In this document: in pieces, positions 1 through 5,584 of the stretch
Layout: each line of letters begins with the position of its first letter
How positions within the stretch are numbered: position 1 is the stretch's first letter
Origin: Clostridia bacterium
GTDB lineage: Bacteria > Bacillota > Clostridia > Lachnospirales > Lachnospiraceae
Direction: 5' to 3'
Length of the DNA: 7,741 bases
Assembly (NCBI GenBank): GCA_026000755.1
Contig: BNZC01000039.1
Span: 1-7,741 of the forward strand
Position numbers and translations under genes: made by a program
Notes under the pieces: model-generated
The model's input: only the letters and a program-made list of their open reading frames with translations
Databases searched by the model: none
Told to the model about the DNA's origin: nothing

Positions 1-120
1 ATAGTTTAAGGTGGCATACCTACGGTTCAAGGCTAACATATGCTTACTCAATGTAAAGGGTGTGCTACGCTTAAATTGGGACATTTTCATTTGCGGAATG
101 GTGGGACATTTTCATATGCT
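1..120. mobile_element. Possible remnant of an insertion-sequence end
   Basis: No convincing gene lies here. The stretch carries two copies of TGGGACATTTTCAT spaced 25 bp apart. Short, closely spaced repeats of this GGGACATTTTC kind resemble the multiple terminal repeats at the ends of IS21-family elements; that resemblance is from memory and not checked. No transposase is in the window, so this would be only one end of an element lying to the left, or a decayed relic. A small open frame across it (40-228) looks non-coding because it runs through the repeats and then through the promoter. Confidence 0.3.
77..115. repeat. Direct repeat pair TGGGACATTTTCAT
   Basis: Two identical 14-bp copies lie at 77-90 and 102-115, separated by 11 bp (TTGCGGAATGG). 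The spacing of about 2.4 helical turns and the location beside a tRNA unit fit an IS terminal repeat array, but a protein-binding site is also possible. Confidence 0.7.
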
Positions 121-147
121 AATCATAGTGTTTTTGAAAAAAAGTCC

Positions 148-176
148 TTGACGAAAACACAAAAACAGGATATAAT
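148..176 (+). promoter_or_regulatory. Sigma-A promoter P1 of the tRNA-Leu unit
   Basis: The -35 box TTGACG (148-153) and the -10 box TATAAT (171-176) are separated by exactly 17 bp, and an A-rich tract precedes the -35. This is a near-consensus vegetative promoter. Transcription should start near 183, leaving about 120 nt of leader before the tRNA. Confidence 0.8.
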
Positions 177-191
177 GAGTGCAAGCGAGAA

Positions 192-209
192 AAACGCACT
201 CGTGCGTTT
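192..209 (+). other. Hairpin in the tRNA leader
   Basis: AAACGCAC (192-199) and GTGCGTTT (202-209) are perfect inverted complements. The RNA would fold as a 7-bp stem closed by a CTCG tetraloop, about 10 nt after the P1 start. No U-tract follows directly, so it is not a classical terminator. It may stabilise the leader or mark a processing site. Confidence 0.55.
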
Positions 210-227
210 GGCGAGCGACGAATTATG

Positions 228-250
228 ATCATGATTCGCAGAATCGTGAT
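228..250 (+). other. Second hairpin in the tRNA leader, abutting P2
   Basis: ATCATGATTC (228-237) pairs with GAATCGTGAT (241-250) over 10 bp with one G-U pair, leaving the 3-base loop GCA. As DNA it is a near-perfect dyad overlapping the extended -10 element at 247-255, so it could also be an operator. Confidence 0.5.
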
Positions 251-255
251 ATAAT
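247..255 (+). promoter_or_regulatory. Candidate extended -10 promoter P2 of tRNA-Leu
   Basis: TGATATAAT fits the extended -10 pattern TGnTATAAT. No good -35 box is found 16-18 bp upstream, which is tolerable for extended -10 promoters. Starting near 262, it would give a leader of about 40 nt. It may also be a chance match in AT-rich sequence. Confidence 0.4.
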
Positions 256-301
256 AATTATTGGTTGCGGTTCATTGCGAACAGTAACACAGCAACTCTA
301 T

Positions 302-385
302 GCAGGAATGGCGGAATTGGCAGACGCGCACGGTTCAGGTCCGTGTGACAGCAATGTCATGAGAGTTCAAGTCTCTTTTCCTGCA
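302..385 (+). tRNA. tRNA-Leu (anticodon CAG)
   Basis: This is a complete class II tRNA. The acceptor arms GCAGGAA (302-308) and TTCCTGC (378-384) pair fully, with discriminator A385. The anticodon stem CACGG/CCGTG (329-333/341-345) encloses the loop TTCAGGT, giving anticodon CAG (336-338), which reads the leucine codon CUG. A long variable arm (about 346-360) and the T-arm GAGAG-TTCAAGT-CTCTT follow. The 3' CCA is not encoded (A385 is followed by TTC), so the cell must add it enzymatically. It appears to be a single-gene transcription unit with upstream promoters and a terminator just downstream. Confidence 0.96.
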
Positions 386-398
386 TTCATGGAGAAAG

Positions 399-426
399 GG
401 CATCACATATTGTGTGGTGTCTTTTT
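399..426 (+). terminator. Intrinsic terminator of the tRNA-Leu unit
   Basis: GGCATCACA (399-407) pairs with TGTGGTGTC (413-421) through 9 pairs including two G-U pairs, with loop TATTG, followed directly by five T residues (422-426). It begins 13 nt after the tRNA. Confidence 0.85.
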
Positions 427-436
427 GCTTAAGTCA

Positions 437-457
437 AGGAAGTCTTTCGGATTTCCT
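437..457 (+). other. Small hairpin after the tRNA terminator
   Basis: AGGAAGTC (437-444) pairs with GATTTCCT (450-457) over 8 positions including a G-U pair, with loop TTTCG. There is no clean T-tract afterwards. It could be a backup terminator or a 3'-end processing structure. The following bases up to about 520 hold only a weak dyad (ACGGGA 473-478 / TCCCGT 501-506). Confidence 0.35.
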
Positions 458-523
458 ATTAAGTAAAATCCTACGGGAGAAGTACACTATGGTATGCAAA
501 TCCCGTTGAAATCGTGCTATTGT

Positions 524-549
524 CACAAAAAATAGTTGCATTTTTTGTG
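524..549. promoter_or_regulatory. Perfect dyad straddling the -35 box
   Basis: CACAAAAAAT (524-533) and ATTTTTTGTG (540-549) are a perfect 10-bp inverted repeat with a 6-base centre AGTTGC. The -35 hexamer TTGCAT (536-541) sits in the centre and first base or two of the right arm. That geometry is expected of an operator whose repressor blocks sigma-A access. An AT-rich extruded hairpin is the alternative. Confidence 0.55.
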
Positions 550-564
550 GATTTCCGTTATAAT
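536..564 (+). promoter_or_regulatory. Sigma-A promoter of the HExxH protein gene
   Basis: TTGCAT (536-541) and TATAAT (559-564) are 17 bp apart. Transcription should begin near 571, giving a 5' untranslated leader of about 115 nt before the start codon at 686. Confidence 0.75.
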
Positions 565-625
565 TGAGGTAATGGTAGTTCTACATGAAATGAATGCGTT
601 ATGACATATTAGTATACTGCACCAC

Positions 626-654
626 TGATATCTAGCATATTACACTAGATATCA
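626..654 (+). promoter_or_regulatory. Leader palindrome TGATATCTAG / CTAGATATCA
   Basis: A perfect 10-bp inverted repeat (626-635 and 645-654) encloses the 9-base loop CATATTACA. It lies inside the predicted leader, ending 21 nt before the GAGGTG ribosome binding site. No T-tract follows, so it is not an intrinsic terminator. It could be a second operator, a translation-modulating hairpin or an mRNA-stabilising structure. Confidence 0.55.
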
Positions 655-685
655 ACGGTACAGCACACTAGAAGCGAGGTGTATT

Positions 686-1237
686 ATGACAATCGGAAAT
701 TCTCCTTTTGGTTATGCAGGAGCTTATGCACCCATACAAGGAAGCTACGGCACAGCGGATTCTTTCGCTGTTGCTTCGGTTGCGGGCATAGCAGGTGCTT
801 CCTCTGCTGATTCGCTTGCAGGTACAGCGGATGCTTCCGCTACCGGCATAGCCGATCCGTCCGCCGTGGGTTCCGTTGCAGGAACGGAATGCCAGACCTG
901 TAAGGAACGCAAGTATCAGGATGGTTCAGATGAGAATGTGTCCTTTAAGTCGGCGAGTCATATTTCGCCGGAGGCCGCAGGTGGTGCTGTTCGTGCACAT
1001 GAAGGAGAACACGTGGCAAATGCCTACTCCAAGGCGGCAGAAAAAGGTGGCAAGGTACTTAGTGCCACCGTATCCATTCATACCGCCGTTTGCCCGGAAT
1101 GTGGGCGAATCTATGTATCGGGAGGCGTTACCAATACCAAGATAGCCTATTCAAATGAAGAAAACCCCTATGTGAAGAACTTGAAGAACATGCAGGCAGA
1201 AGCCTTTAAGGGGAATCATATTGATGTGGCGGCGTAG
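686..1237 (+). CDS. SprA-related putative zinc metalloprotease (HExxH protein)
   Basis: A 183-residue protein of uncertain function. The N-terminal 65 residues are low-complexity (Ala, Ser, Gly), with imperfect repeats such as SVAG, ADSLAG and ADPSAVGSVAG, and no clear signal peptide. The C-terminal part holds a CxxC pair (C69, C72), the metallopeptidase-like HEGEH motif (105-109, an HExxH), and a second CxxC (C136, C139). The two cysteine pairs could bind structural zinc and HExxH a catalytic zinc. This matches what I recall of the bacterial SprA-related family, annotated as putative metalloproteases; neither protease activity nor a substrate is established by the sequence. The ATG follows GAGGTG (676-681) by 4 nt. 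It is monocistronic, with its own promoter, two dyads and a terminator, and is unrelated to the dgt-dnaG cluster that follows. Confidence 0.75.
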   Translation: MTIGNSPFGYAGAYAPIQGSYGTADSFAVASVAGIAGASSADSLAGTADASATGIADPSAVGSVAGTECQTCKERKYQDGSDENVSFKSASHISPEAAGGAVRAHEGEHVANAYSKAAEKGGKVLSATVSIHTAVCPECGRIYVSGGVTNTKIAYSNEENPYVKNLKNMQAEAFKGNHIDVAA

Positions 1238-1268
1238 AGTAGCACCGAGTTAAATATTATTTGATACC

Positions 1269-1294
1269 AAAAGCCCGCAATGTGGGCTTTTTTT
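1269..1294 (+). terminator. Intrinsic terminator after the HExxH gene
   Basis: AAAAGCCC (1269-1276) pairs perfectly with GGGCTTTT (1284-1291), and a run of seven T residues (1288-1294) forms the tail. It starts 31 nt after the stop codon and separates this gene from dgt. Confidence 0.9.
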
Positions 1295-1384
1295 ATATTC
1301 CACAAAACTTGCAAATATTTATGAAAAAAATAAAGGAAATTGACAAAACTTGCGGAATAATAGTCTTAGAGATTATTTTTTCAT

Positions 1385-1392
1385 AGAGGGTG
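1385..1392 (+). promoter_or_regulatory. Ribosome binding site deciding the dgt start
   Basis: AGAGGGTG lies 5 nt before the ATG at 1398. An in-frame TTG at 1350 would add 16 residues, but these have no ribosome binding site and do not resemble the family N-terminus, so 1398 is preferred. Confidence 0.65.
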
Positions 1393-1397
1393 ACAAC

Positions 1398-2405
1398 ATG
1401 ACAATACGGGAAAGCATGGAGCTTCGGGAGCGGGACTATCTAAGTCCTTATGCCACCAAAAGCGAGGATTCCAAGGGCAGGGAAAGAGCAGAAACACAAT
1501 GTGATATTCGTCCTGATTTTCAACGGGATCGAGATCGTGTTTTGCATTGCAAGGCATTTCGCCGCTTAAAACATAAGACCCAGGTGTTTTTAACTCCTCG
1601 GGGGGATCATTACCGAACACGTTTAACTCATACTTTAGAAGTTTCCCAGACGGCAAGAACCATTGCAAAGGCCTTGCGTTTGAATGAAGAATTAGTAGAA
1701 GCCATTGCCTTAGGGCATGATTTGGGACATACCCCTTTCGGTCATGCGGGAGAAGCGGTGTTAAATGAATTGAGCGAGGGGGGCTTCTTTCACAATGAGC
1801 AGAGCGTGCGTATCGTGGAACGTTTGGAGAAGGGCGGAAAGGGCTTAAACCTCACTTGGGAGGTACGGGACGGCATTCGCAATCACCAGACTAGGCTGAT
1901 TCCTGCTACGCCGGAAGGTGCCATTGTAAGATTGTCCGATAAGATTGCTTACATCAACCATGATATAGATGATGCAATTCGTGCCTTGGTATTGAAAGAA
2001 GAGGAGATTCCGAAAGAATATCGGGAAATTCTGGGAACGTCTGTTCGGAAACGCCTAAATACCATGATTCACGACATTGTAAAAAACAGCAGTGACACAG
2101 CGGAGATACAGATGTCCCCTGAGGTGGATAAAGCCATGCGAGGGCTTCGGCAGTTTATGTTTGAAAACGTGTATCGCAGTCAAGCCGCCAAGGGCGAGGA
2201 AATGAAAGCCAAAGAAGTGTTGCGTCGTCTTTTTGACCACTACCTAAGGCAACCAGAACATATGCCGAAGGAATTTTGTGACATGATTGACAAGGGCGAA
2301 ACCAGAGATCGGGTGGTGTGCGATTATGTGGCGGGCATGACGGATCAGTATGCCATTGTAAAATTTGACGAATACTTCGTGCCGAAAGCATGGCAGATAA
2401 ACTAG
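1398..2405 (+). CDS. dgt: Deoxyguanosinetriphosphate triphosphohydrolase (dGTPase), HD domain
   Basis: A 335-residue cytosolic HD-domain phosphohydrolase of the short dGTPase class, predicted to cleave dGTP (or other dNTPs) to deoxynucleoside and triphosphate, so tuning dNTP pools. Numbered from the ATG at 1398, the metal-binding HD signature is H78 (RLTHT), H107-D108 (GHDLGH) and D181 (LSDKIAY). Further conserved histidines are H111 and H116 (TPFGHAGE), H132 (FHNEQS) and H188 (INHDIDD). The N-terminus (MTIRESMELRERDYLSPYA) and the FRRLKHKTQVF segment at about 53-64 are typical of Gram-positive members. Length is normal. It lies 76 nt upstream of dnaG with no terminator between, so cotranscription is likely. 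A perfect -35 hexamer TTGACA at 1340-1345 lacks a convincing -10. The allosteric specificity cannot be told from sequence. Confidence 0.92.
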   Translation: MTIRESMELRERDYLSPYATKSEDSKGRERAETQCDIRPDFQRDRDRVLHCKAFRRLKHKTQVFLTPRGDHYRTRLTHTLEVSQTARTIAKALRLNEELVEAIALGHDLGHTPFGHAGEAVLNELSEGGFFHNEQSVRIVERLEKGGKGLNLTWEVRDGIRNHQTRLIPATPEGAIVRLSDKIAYINHDIDDAIRALVLKEEEIPKEYREILGTSVRKRLNTMIHDIVKNSSDTAEIQMSPEVDKAMRGLRQFMFENVYRSQAAKGEEMKAKEVLRRLFDHYLRQPEHMPKEFCDMIDKGETRDRVVCDYVAGMTDQYAIVKFDEYFVPKAWQIN

Positions 2406-2469
2406 ATCAAGCTGTCGGTACAACGCTTTGAAAAGAACTGATGTTCCGGCTTTTGTTCCGATACTCGTA

Positions 2470-2480
2470 AAAGGAGGTAG
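2470..2480 (+). promoter_or_regulatory. Consensus ribosome binding site of dnaG
   Basis: AAAGGAGGTAG contains the full anti-SD complement and is placed just before the ATG at 2482. It settles the start against the upstream in-frame TTG at 2428, which has no comparable site. Confidence 0.85.
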
Positions 2481-2481
2481 T

Positions 2482-4242
2482 ATGTCCTATTACTCCGACA
2501 ATGTGATAGAAGAAGTCCTCTCACACAATGATGTGGTAGATGTGATTTCCTCCTATGTGAGCCTGAAAAAAAAGGGCGGCACCTACTTTGGGCTGTGTCC
2601 CTTCCACAATGAACGAACCCCTTCTTTTTCGGTTACACCGGCAAAACAGATGTTTTATTGCTTCGGTTGCGGCGCAGGGGGGAGTGTCCTCACCTTTTTG
2701 ATGAAATACGAAAATTACAGTTTTCCGGAAGCTGTGGAACGATTAGCGGAGCGAGCGGGCATCGCATTGCCAAAGGAAGAATTAAGCCAAGCTGCCAAAC
2801 GAGAGGTAGACCTAAAAGCGAAGATTTTAGAGATGAACAAGGTGGCTGCCAATTATTTTTACATACAGCTACGTCGAAGCTCGGGAGAGCTTGCCCGTGC
2901 CTATCTTAGTAAGCGTACCCTGACAGAAGAAACGATCAAAAAATTCGGATTGGGTTATGCCAGTGCATACTCCAATGATCTCTATCAATATTTGAAACAG
3001 CAAGGTTACGAGGATGCCCTGTTAAAGGAATCCGGTCTTATCAGTTGGCATGAGGGCAGGGGGGCAGGGGATAAATTTTGGAATCGTGTGATGTTTCCCA
3101 TTTTGGATGCAAACCACAAGGTGGTAGGTTTTGGTGGGCGCATTATGGGAGAGGGAGAACCGAAATACCTGAATTCTCCGGAAACAAAGGTGTTCGAGAA
3201 GAGCCGCACCTTGTATGGACTGAATTTTGCCAAAAGTACAAGGCGTGATTATCTTCTGCTGTGCGAAGGGTATTTGGATGTCATAGCCCTGCATCAGGCA
3301 GGCTTTGACAATGCCGTAGCATCTCTTGGAACGGCATTTACAAGCGGACATGCTAATTTATTGAAACGTTATACGAAGGAAGTCTATCTCAGTTTTGACA
3401 GCGACGGGGCAGGGGTAAAGGCGGCGATTCGTGCCATTCCCCTCTTAAAAGAAGCAGGATTTTTGGTAAAGGTCATTACTATGACACCCTACAAAGACCC
3501 GGACGAGCTGATTCAGGCATTGGGAAACGAGGCTTATCAGGAGCGAATTAATGACGCCATTGGCAGTTTCTTTTTTGAAATTTCTGTGCTGGAGAAGGAC
3601 TATCAGCTGTCTGATCCGGAGAGTAAGACTGCATTTTTCAATGAGATCGCCAGAAAGCTTCTGGCTTTCGATGAGGCAATTGAACGAGAGAATTATATGG
3701 AAGCCATTGCAGGGAAATATCGGATTGGCCTTGCCGCCTTGCGGACGTTAGTGGAACATATGGGCAGGAAAGGAGAGTTTGTAAGAGAACGGGTACCCTT
3801 AAAATCAGGACGAGCAGAGCAAAAGAAAAAAGAGGATGGTCAGAAGCTGTCCCAGAAGATGCTGTTGACTTGGCTGATTGAAGATGTTTCTTTGTTTGAA
3901 GAAATTAAGGCGTATCTGGGGGCGGAGGATTTTACCGAACCGATTTATCAGGAAGTGGCGAAGCTTTTGTTTGCGCAGCATGAGAGGGGGGGGGTGAATC
4001 CTGCCAAGATTATCAGCAGTTTTTTAGATGAGGAGGCGCAAAGGGAAGCGGCATCCTTATTCCATGCTAAGACACCAAAAGAGGAGGAGCATCGAACAAA
4101 AGCTTGGCAAGAAACGGTTTATCGGGTGAAAGAGAACAGCATTTTGCACAGACAAAAAAGCTTAGAACCAACGGATTTGGTTTCTTTGCAGAAATTGGTT
4201 GCGGATAAGCGACAGTTGGAAGCACTACGGCACCGAGTATAA
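2482..4242 (+). CDS. dnaG: DNA primase DnaG
   Basis: A 586-residue DNA primase that makes RNA primers at the replication fork and is recruited by the replicative helicase. The N-terminal CHC2 zinc-binding domain shows C39, H42, C60 and C63. The RNA-polymerase-basic segment NRVMFPILDANHKVVGFGGR is at 201-220. The TOPRIM catalytic centre has E262 (CEGYLDV), D306 and D308 (SFDSDGAG) and D339/D341 (KDPDE). The region beyond about 430 corresponds to the helicase-binding domain and is charged and divergent, as usual. Length is normal for Firmicutes. Oddity: a run of nine G (3986-3994) encodes R502-G-G-V505, and losing one G creates TGA at once. It sits between dgt and rpoD, 52 nt before rpoD with no terminator, the classic macromolecular-synthesis arrangement. 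Confidence 0.97.
   Translation: MSYYSDNVIEEVLSHNDVVDVISSYVSLKKKGGTYFGLCPFHNERTPSFSVTPAKQMFYCFGCGAGGSVLTFLMKYENYSFPEAVERLAERAGIALPKEELSQAAKREVDLKAKILEMNKVAANYFYIQLRRSSGELARAYLSKRTLTEETIKKFGLGYASAYSNDLYQYLKQQGYEDALLKESGLISWHEGRGAGDKFWNRVMFPILDANHKVVGFGGRIMGEGEPKYLNSPETKVFEKSRTLYGLNFAKSTRRDYLLLCEGYLDVIALHQAGFDNAVASLGTAFTSGHANLLKRYTKEVYLSFDSDGAGVKAAIRAIPLLKEAGFLVKVITMTPYKDPDELIQALGNEAYQERINDAIGSFFFEISVLEKDYQLSDPESKTAFFNEIARKLLAFDEAIERENYMEAIAGKYRIGLAALRTLVEHMGRKGEFVRERVPLKSGRAEQKKKEDGQKLSQKMLLTWLIEDVSLFEEIKAYLGAEDFTEPIYQEVAKLLFAQHERGGVNPAKIISSFLDEEAQREAASLFHAKTPKEEEHRTKAWQETVYRVKENSILHRQKSLEPTDLVSLQKLVADKRQLEALRHRV
3986..3994 (+). repeat. G9 homopolymer inside dnaG
   Basis: Nine consecutive G residues follow CATGAGA in the helicase-binding-domain part of dnaG. 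The reading frame is intact at G9. G8 would end the protein at residue 504 and G10 at residue 516, instead of 586. Confidence 0.9.
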
Positions 4243-4294
4243 ACTCACTACTTTCGGACAAAATAAAAAACAAGAAATGGAAGGATAAAACAAA

Positions 4295-5401
4295 ATGGAA
4301 GATAAAGCAGTAAATTTCAGCAAGAAACTACAGGAATTACTGGTACTTGCAAAAATGAAAAAAAATATTCTGGAGTATCAGGAAATCAGTGACTTTTTTA
4401 TCGGCATGGAACTTAGTGTTGAACAGTTTGAAAAGATACTGGATTTTCTGGAAACGCATAATATTGACGTACTGCGTATTTCCGATGATGACGATGATGT
4501 GGAAATCCTTTTAGACGAAGACGACGAAGTAAAAGAAGTTGAAAAATTAGACCTTACGGTACCGGATGGAATCAGCACAGACGACCCTGTGCGTATGTAT
4601 TTGAAAGAAATCGGAAAGGTGGCACTTCTCTCCGCCGATGATGAAATCGAATTGGCAAAGCGCATGGAACTGGGAGATTCGGATGCAAAGAAACGACTTG
4701 CAGAGGCCAATTTGCGTTTGGTGGTCAGCATTGCCAAGCGTTACGTGGGGCGTGGTATGTTGTTTTTGGATTTGATTCAAGAGGGCAATCTGGGTTTGAT
4801 TAAGGCCGTTGAGAAATTCGATTATCGCAAGGGCTACAAATTCAGCACCTATGCTACTTGGTGGATTCGTCAGGCGATTACAAGAGCCATTGCCGATCAG
4901 GCCAGAACCATCCGGATTCCCGTGCATATGGTGGAAACCATCAACAAGCTGATTCGTATGTCCAGGCAATTACTGCAAGAATTAGGTCGGGAACCGACCC
5001 CGGAGGAGATCGGGGAGGAAATGCACATGCCGGTGGAACGAGTGCGTGAAATCCTAAAAATTTCCCAAGAACCCGTGTCCTTAGAAACACCCATCGGCGA
5101 GGAAGAGGACAGCCATTTGGGGGATTTCATTCAAGATGACAATGTACCTGTGCCATCGGATGCGGCGGCATTTACCCTCTTAAAAGAACAGCTAATCGAA
5201 GTGCTTGGTACCTTGACGGAACGGGAGCAGAAGGTCTTACGTCTGCGTTTTGGCTTAGATGACGGACGAGCCAGAACCTTAGAAGAGGTGGGCAAGGAAT
5301 TTAAGGTGACGAGAGAACGCATTCGCCAGATAGAGGCGAAGGCTTTGAGAAAATTGCGCCATCCCAGCAGAAGTCGTAAGTTGAAGGATTATTTGGATTA
5401 A
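4295..5401 (+). CDS. rpoD: RNA polymerase primary sigma factor RpoD/SigA
   Basis: A 368-residue group 1 sigma-70 factor that gives core RNA polymerase specificity for housekeeping promoters. Residues 1-60 form a short region 1.1-like part, followed by an acidic tract (about 64-82, rich in D and E). Region 1.2 is at about 96-128 ([14 protein letters not shown]). Region 2 is at about 132-205, with the core-binding segment [20 protein letters not shown] (157-176) and the -10-reading segment around [15 protein letters not shown] (181-195). Region 3 is at about 215-290. Region 4 is at about 296-368, with the -35-reading helix-turn-helix [20 protein letters not shown] (328-347). All primary sigma hallmarks are present. 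GGAAGGA precedes the ATG by about 9 nt. It is close behind dnaG and probably cotranscribed; an internal promoter is possible but not visible. The consensus promoters elsewhere in the window match this sigma type. Confidence 0.97.
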   Translation: MEDKAVNFSKKLQELLVLAKMKKNILEYQEISDFFIGMELSVEQFEKILDFLETHNIDVLRISDDDDDVEILLDEDDEVKEVEKLDLTVPDGISTDDPVRMYLKEIGKVALLSADDEIELAKRMELGDSDAKKRLAEANLRLVVSIAKRYVGRGMLFLDLIQEGNLGLIKAVEKFDYRKGYKFSTYATWWIRQAITRAIADQARTIRIPVHMVETINKLIRMSRQLLQELGREPTPEEIGEEMHMPVERVREILKISQEPVSLETPIGEEEDSHLGDFIQDDNVPVPSDAAAFTLLKEQLIEVLGTLTEREQKVLRLRFGLDDGRARTLEEVGKEFKVTRERIRQIEAKALRKLRHPSRSRKLKDYLD

Positions 5402-5413
5402 AAAGATGAAAGA

Positions 5414-5457
5414 TATAGCGGCTTAACTTTTATTAGACCGCTTGTTAAGCCGCTATA
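5414..5457. repeat. Perfect 14-bp inverted repeat after rpoD (stem-loop 1)
   Basis: TATAGCGGCTTAAC (5414-5427) and GTTAAGCCGCTATA (5444-5457) are exact inverted complements with a 16-base loop. The loop itself contains CCGCTT, so a smaller alternative pairing AGCGG/CCGCT is possible. The RNA hairpin would be very stable. No T-run follows, so it is not a textbook terminator, though it may protect the 3' end of the rpoD transcript. Confidence 0.85.
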
Positions 5458-5516
5458 GTGCTTTCCTAAGTCTGTCCGAAATCATATTTCGGACAGACAT
5501 TAATCAAAGCACTATA
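5454..5516. repeat. Nested two-tier inverted repeat (stem-loop 2), sharing TATA with stem-loop 1
   Basis: The outer arms TATAGTGCTTT (5454-5464) and AAAGCACTATA (5506-5516) pair over 11 bp. Inside them GTCTGTCCGAAAT (5470-5482) and ATTTCGGACAGAC (5486-5498) pair over 13 bp with loop CAT. The bases between the tiers (CCTAA and ATTAATC) form an internal loop. The first four bases are also the last four of stem-loop 1. A third AAAGCAC copy at 5526-5532 could compete for the outer arm. Possible roles are 3'-end stabilisation, attenuation before trmK, or a miniature inverted-repeat element. Confidence 0.85.
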
Positions 5517-5584
5517 AATTTGTCTAAAGCACGATTGAGCGAATTGACGGAACATAACTTGGAATTATGGGAAATAGAGGAACT

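Noticed and set aside
40..228. 62-residue open frame over the left edge
   Set aside because: It crosses the repeat pair and the tRNA promoter, has no ribosome binding site and no recognisable domain.
179..466. 95-residue open frame through the tRNA
   Set aside because: It reads through the complete tRNA-Leu and its terminator, so it is not a gene.
1340..1369. Full promoter for dgt built on TTGACA
   Set aside because: The -35 is perfect, but no hexamer 15-18 bp downstream resembles TATAAT (GTCTTA or TAGTCT at best), so no promoter is annotated.
4378..4737. 119-residue Ser-rich reverse-strand frame
   Set aside because: It is the antisense shadow of the Asp/Glu-rich and Lys-rich part of rpoD, with no start signals.
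4547..4969. 140-residue reverse-strand frame inside rpoD
   Set aside because: It lies opposite the highly conserved sigma region 2, has no ribosome binding site and resembles no family.
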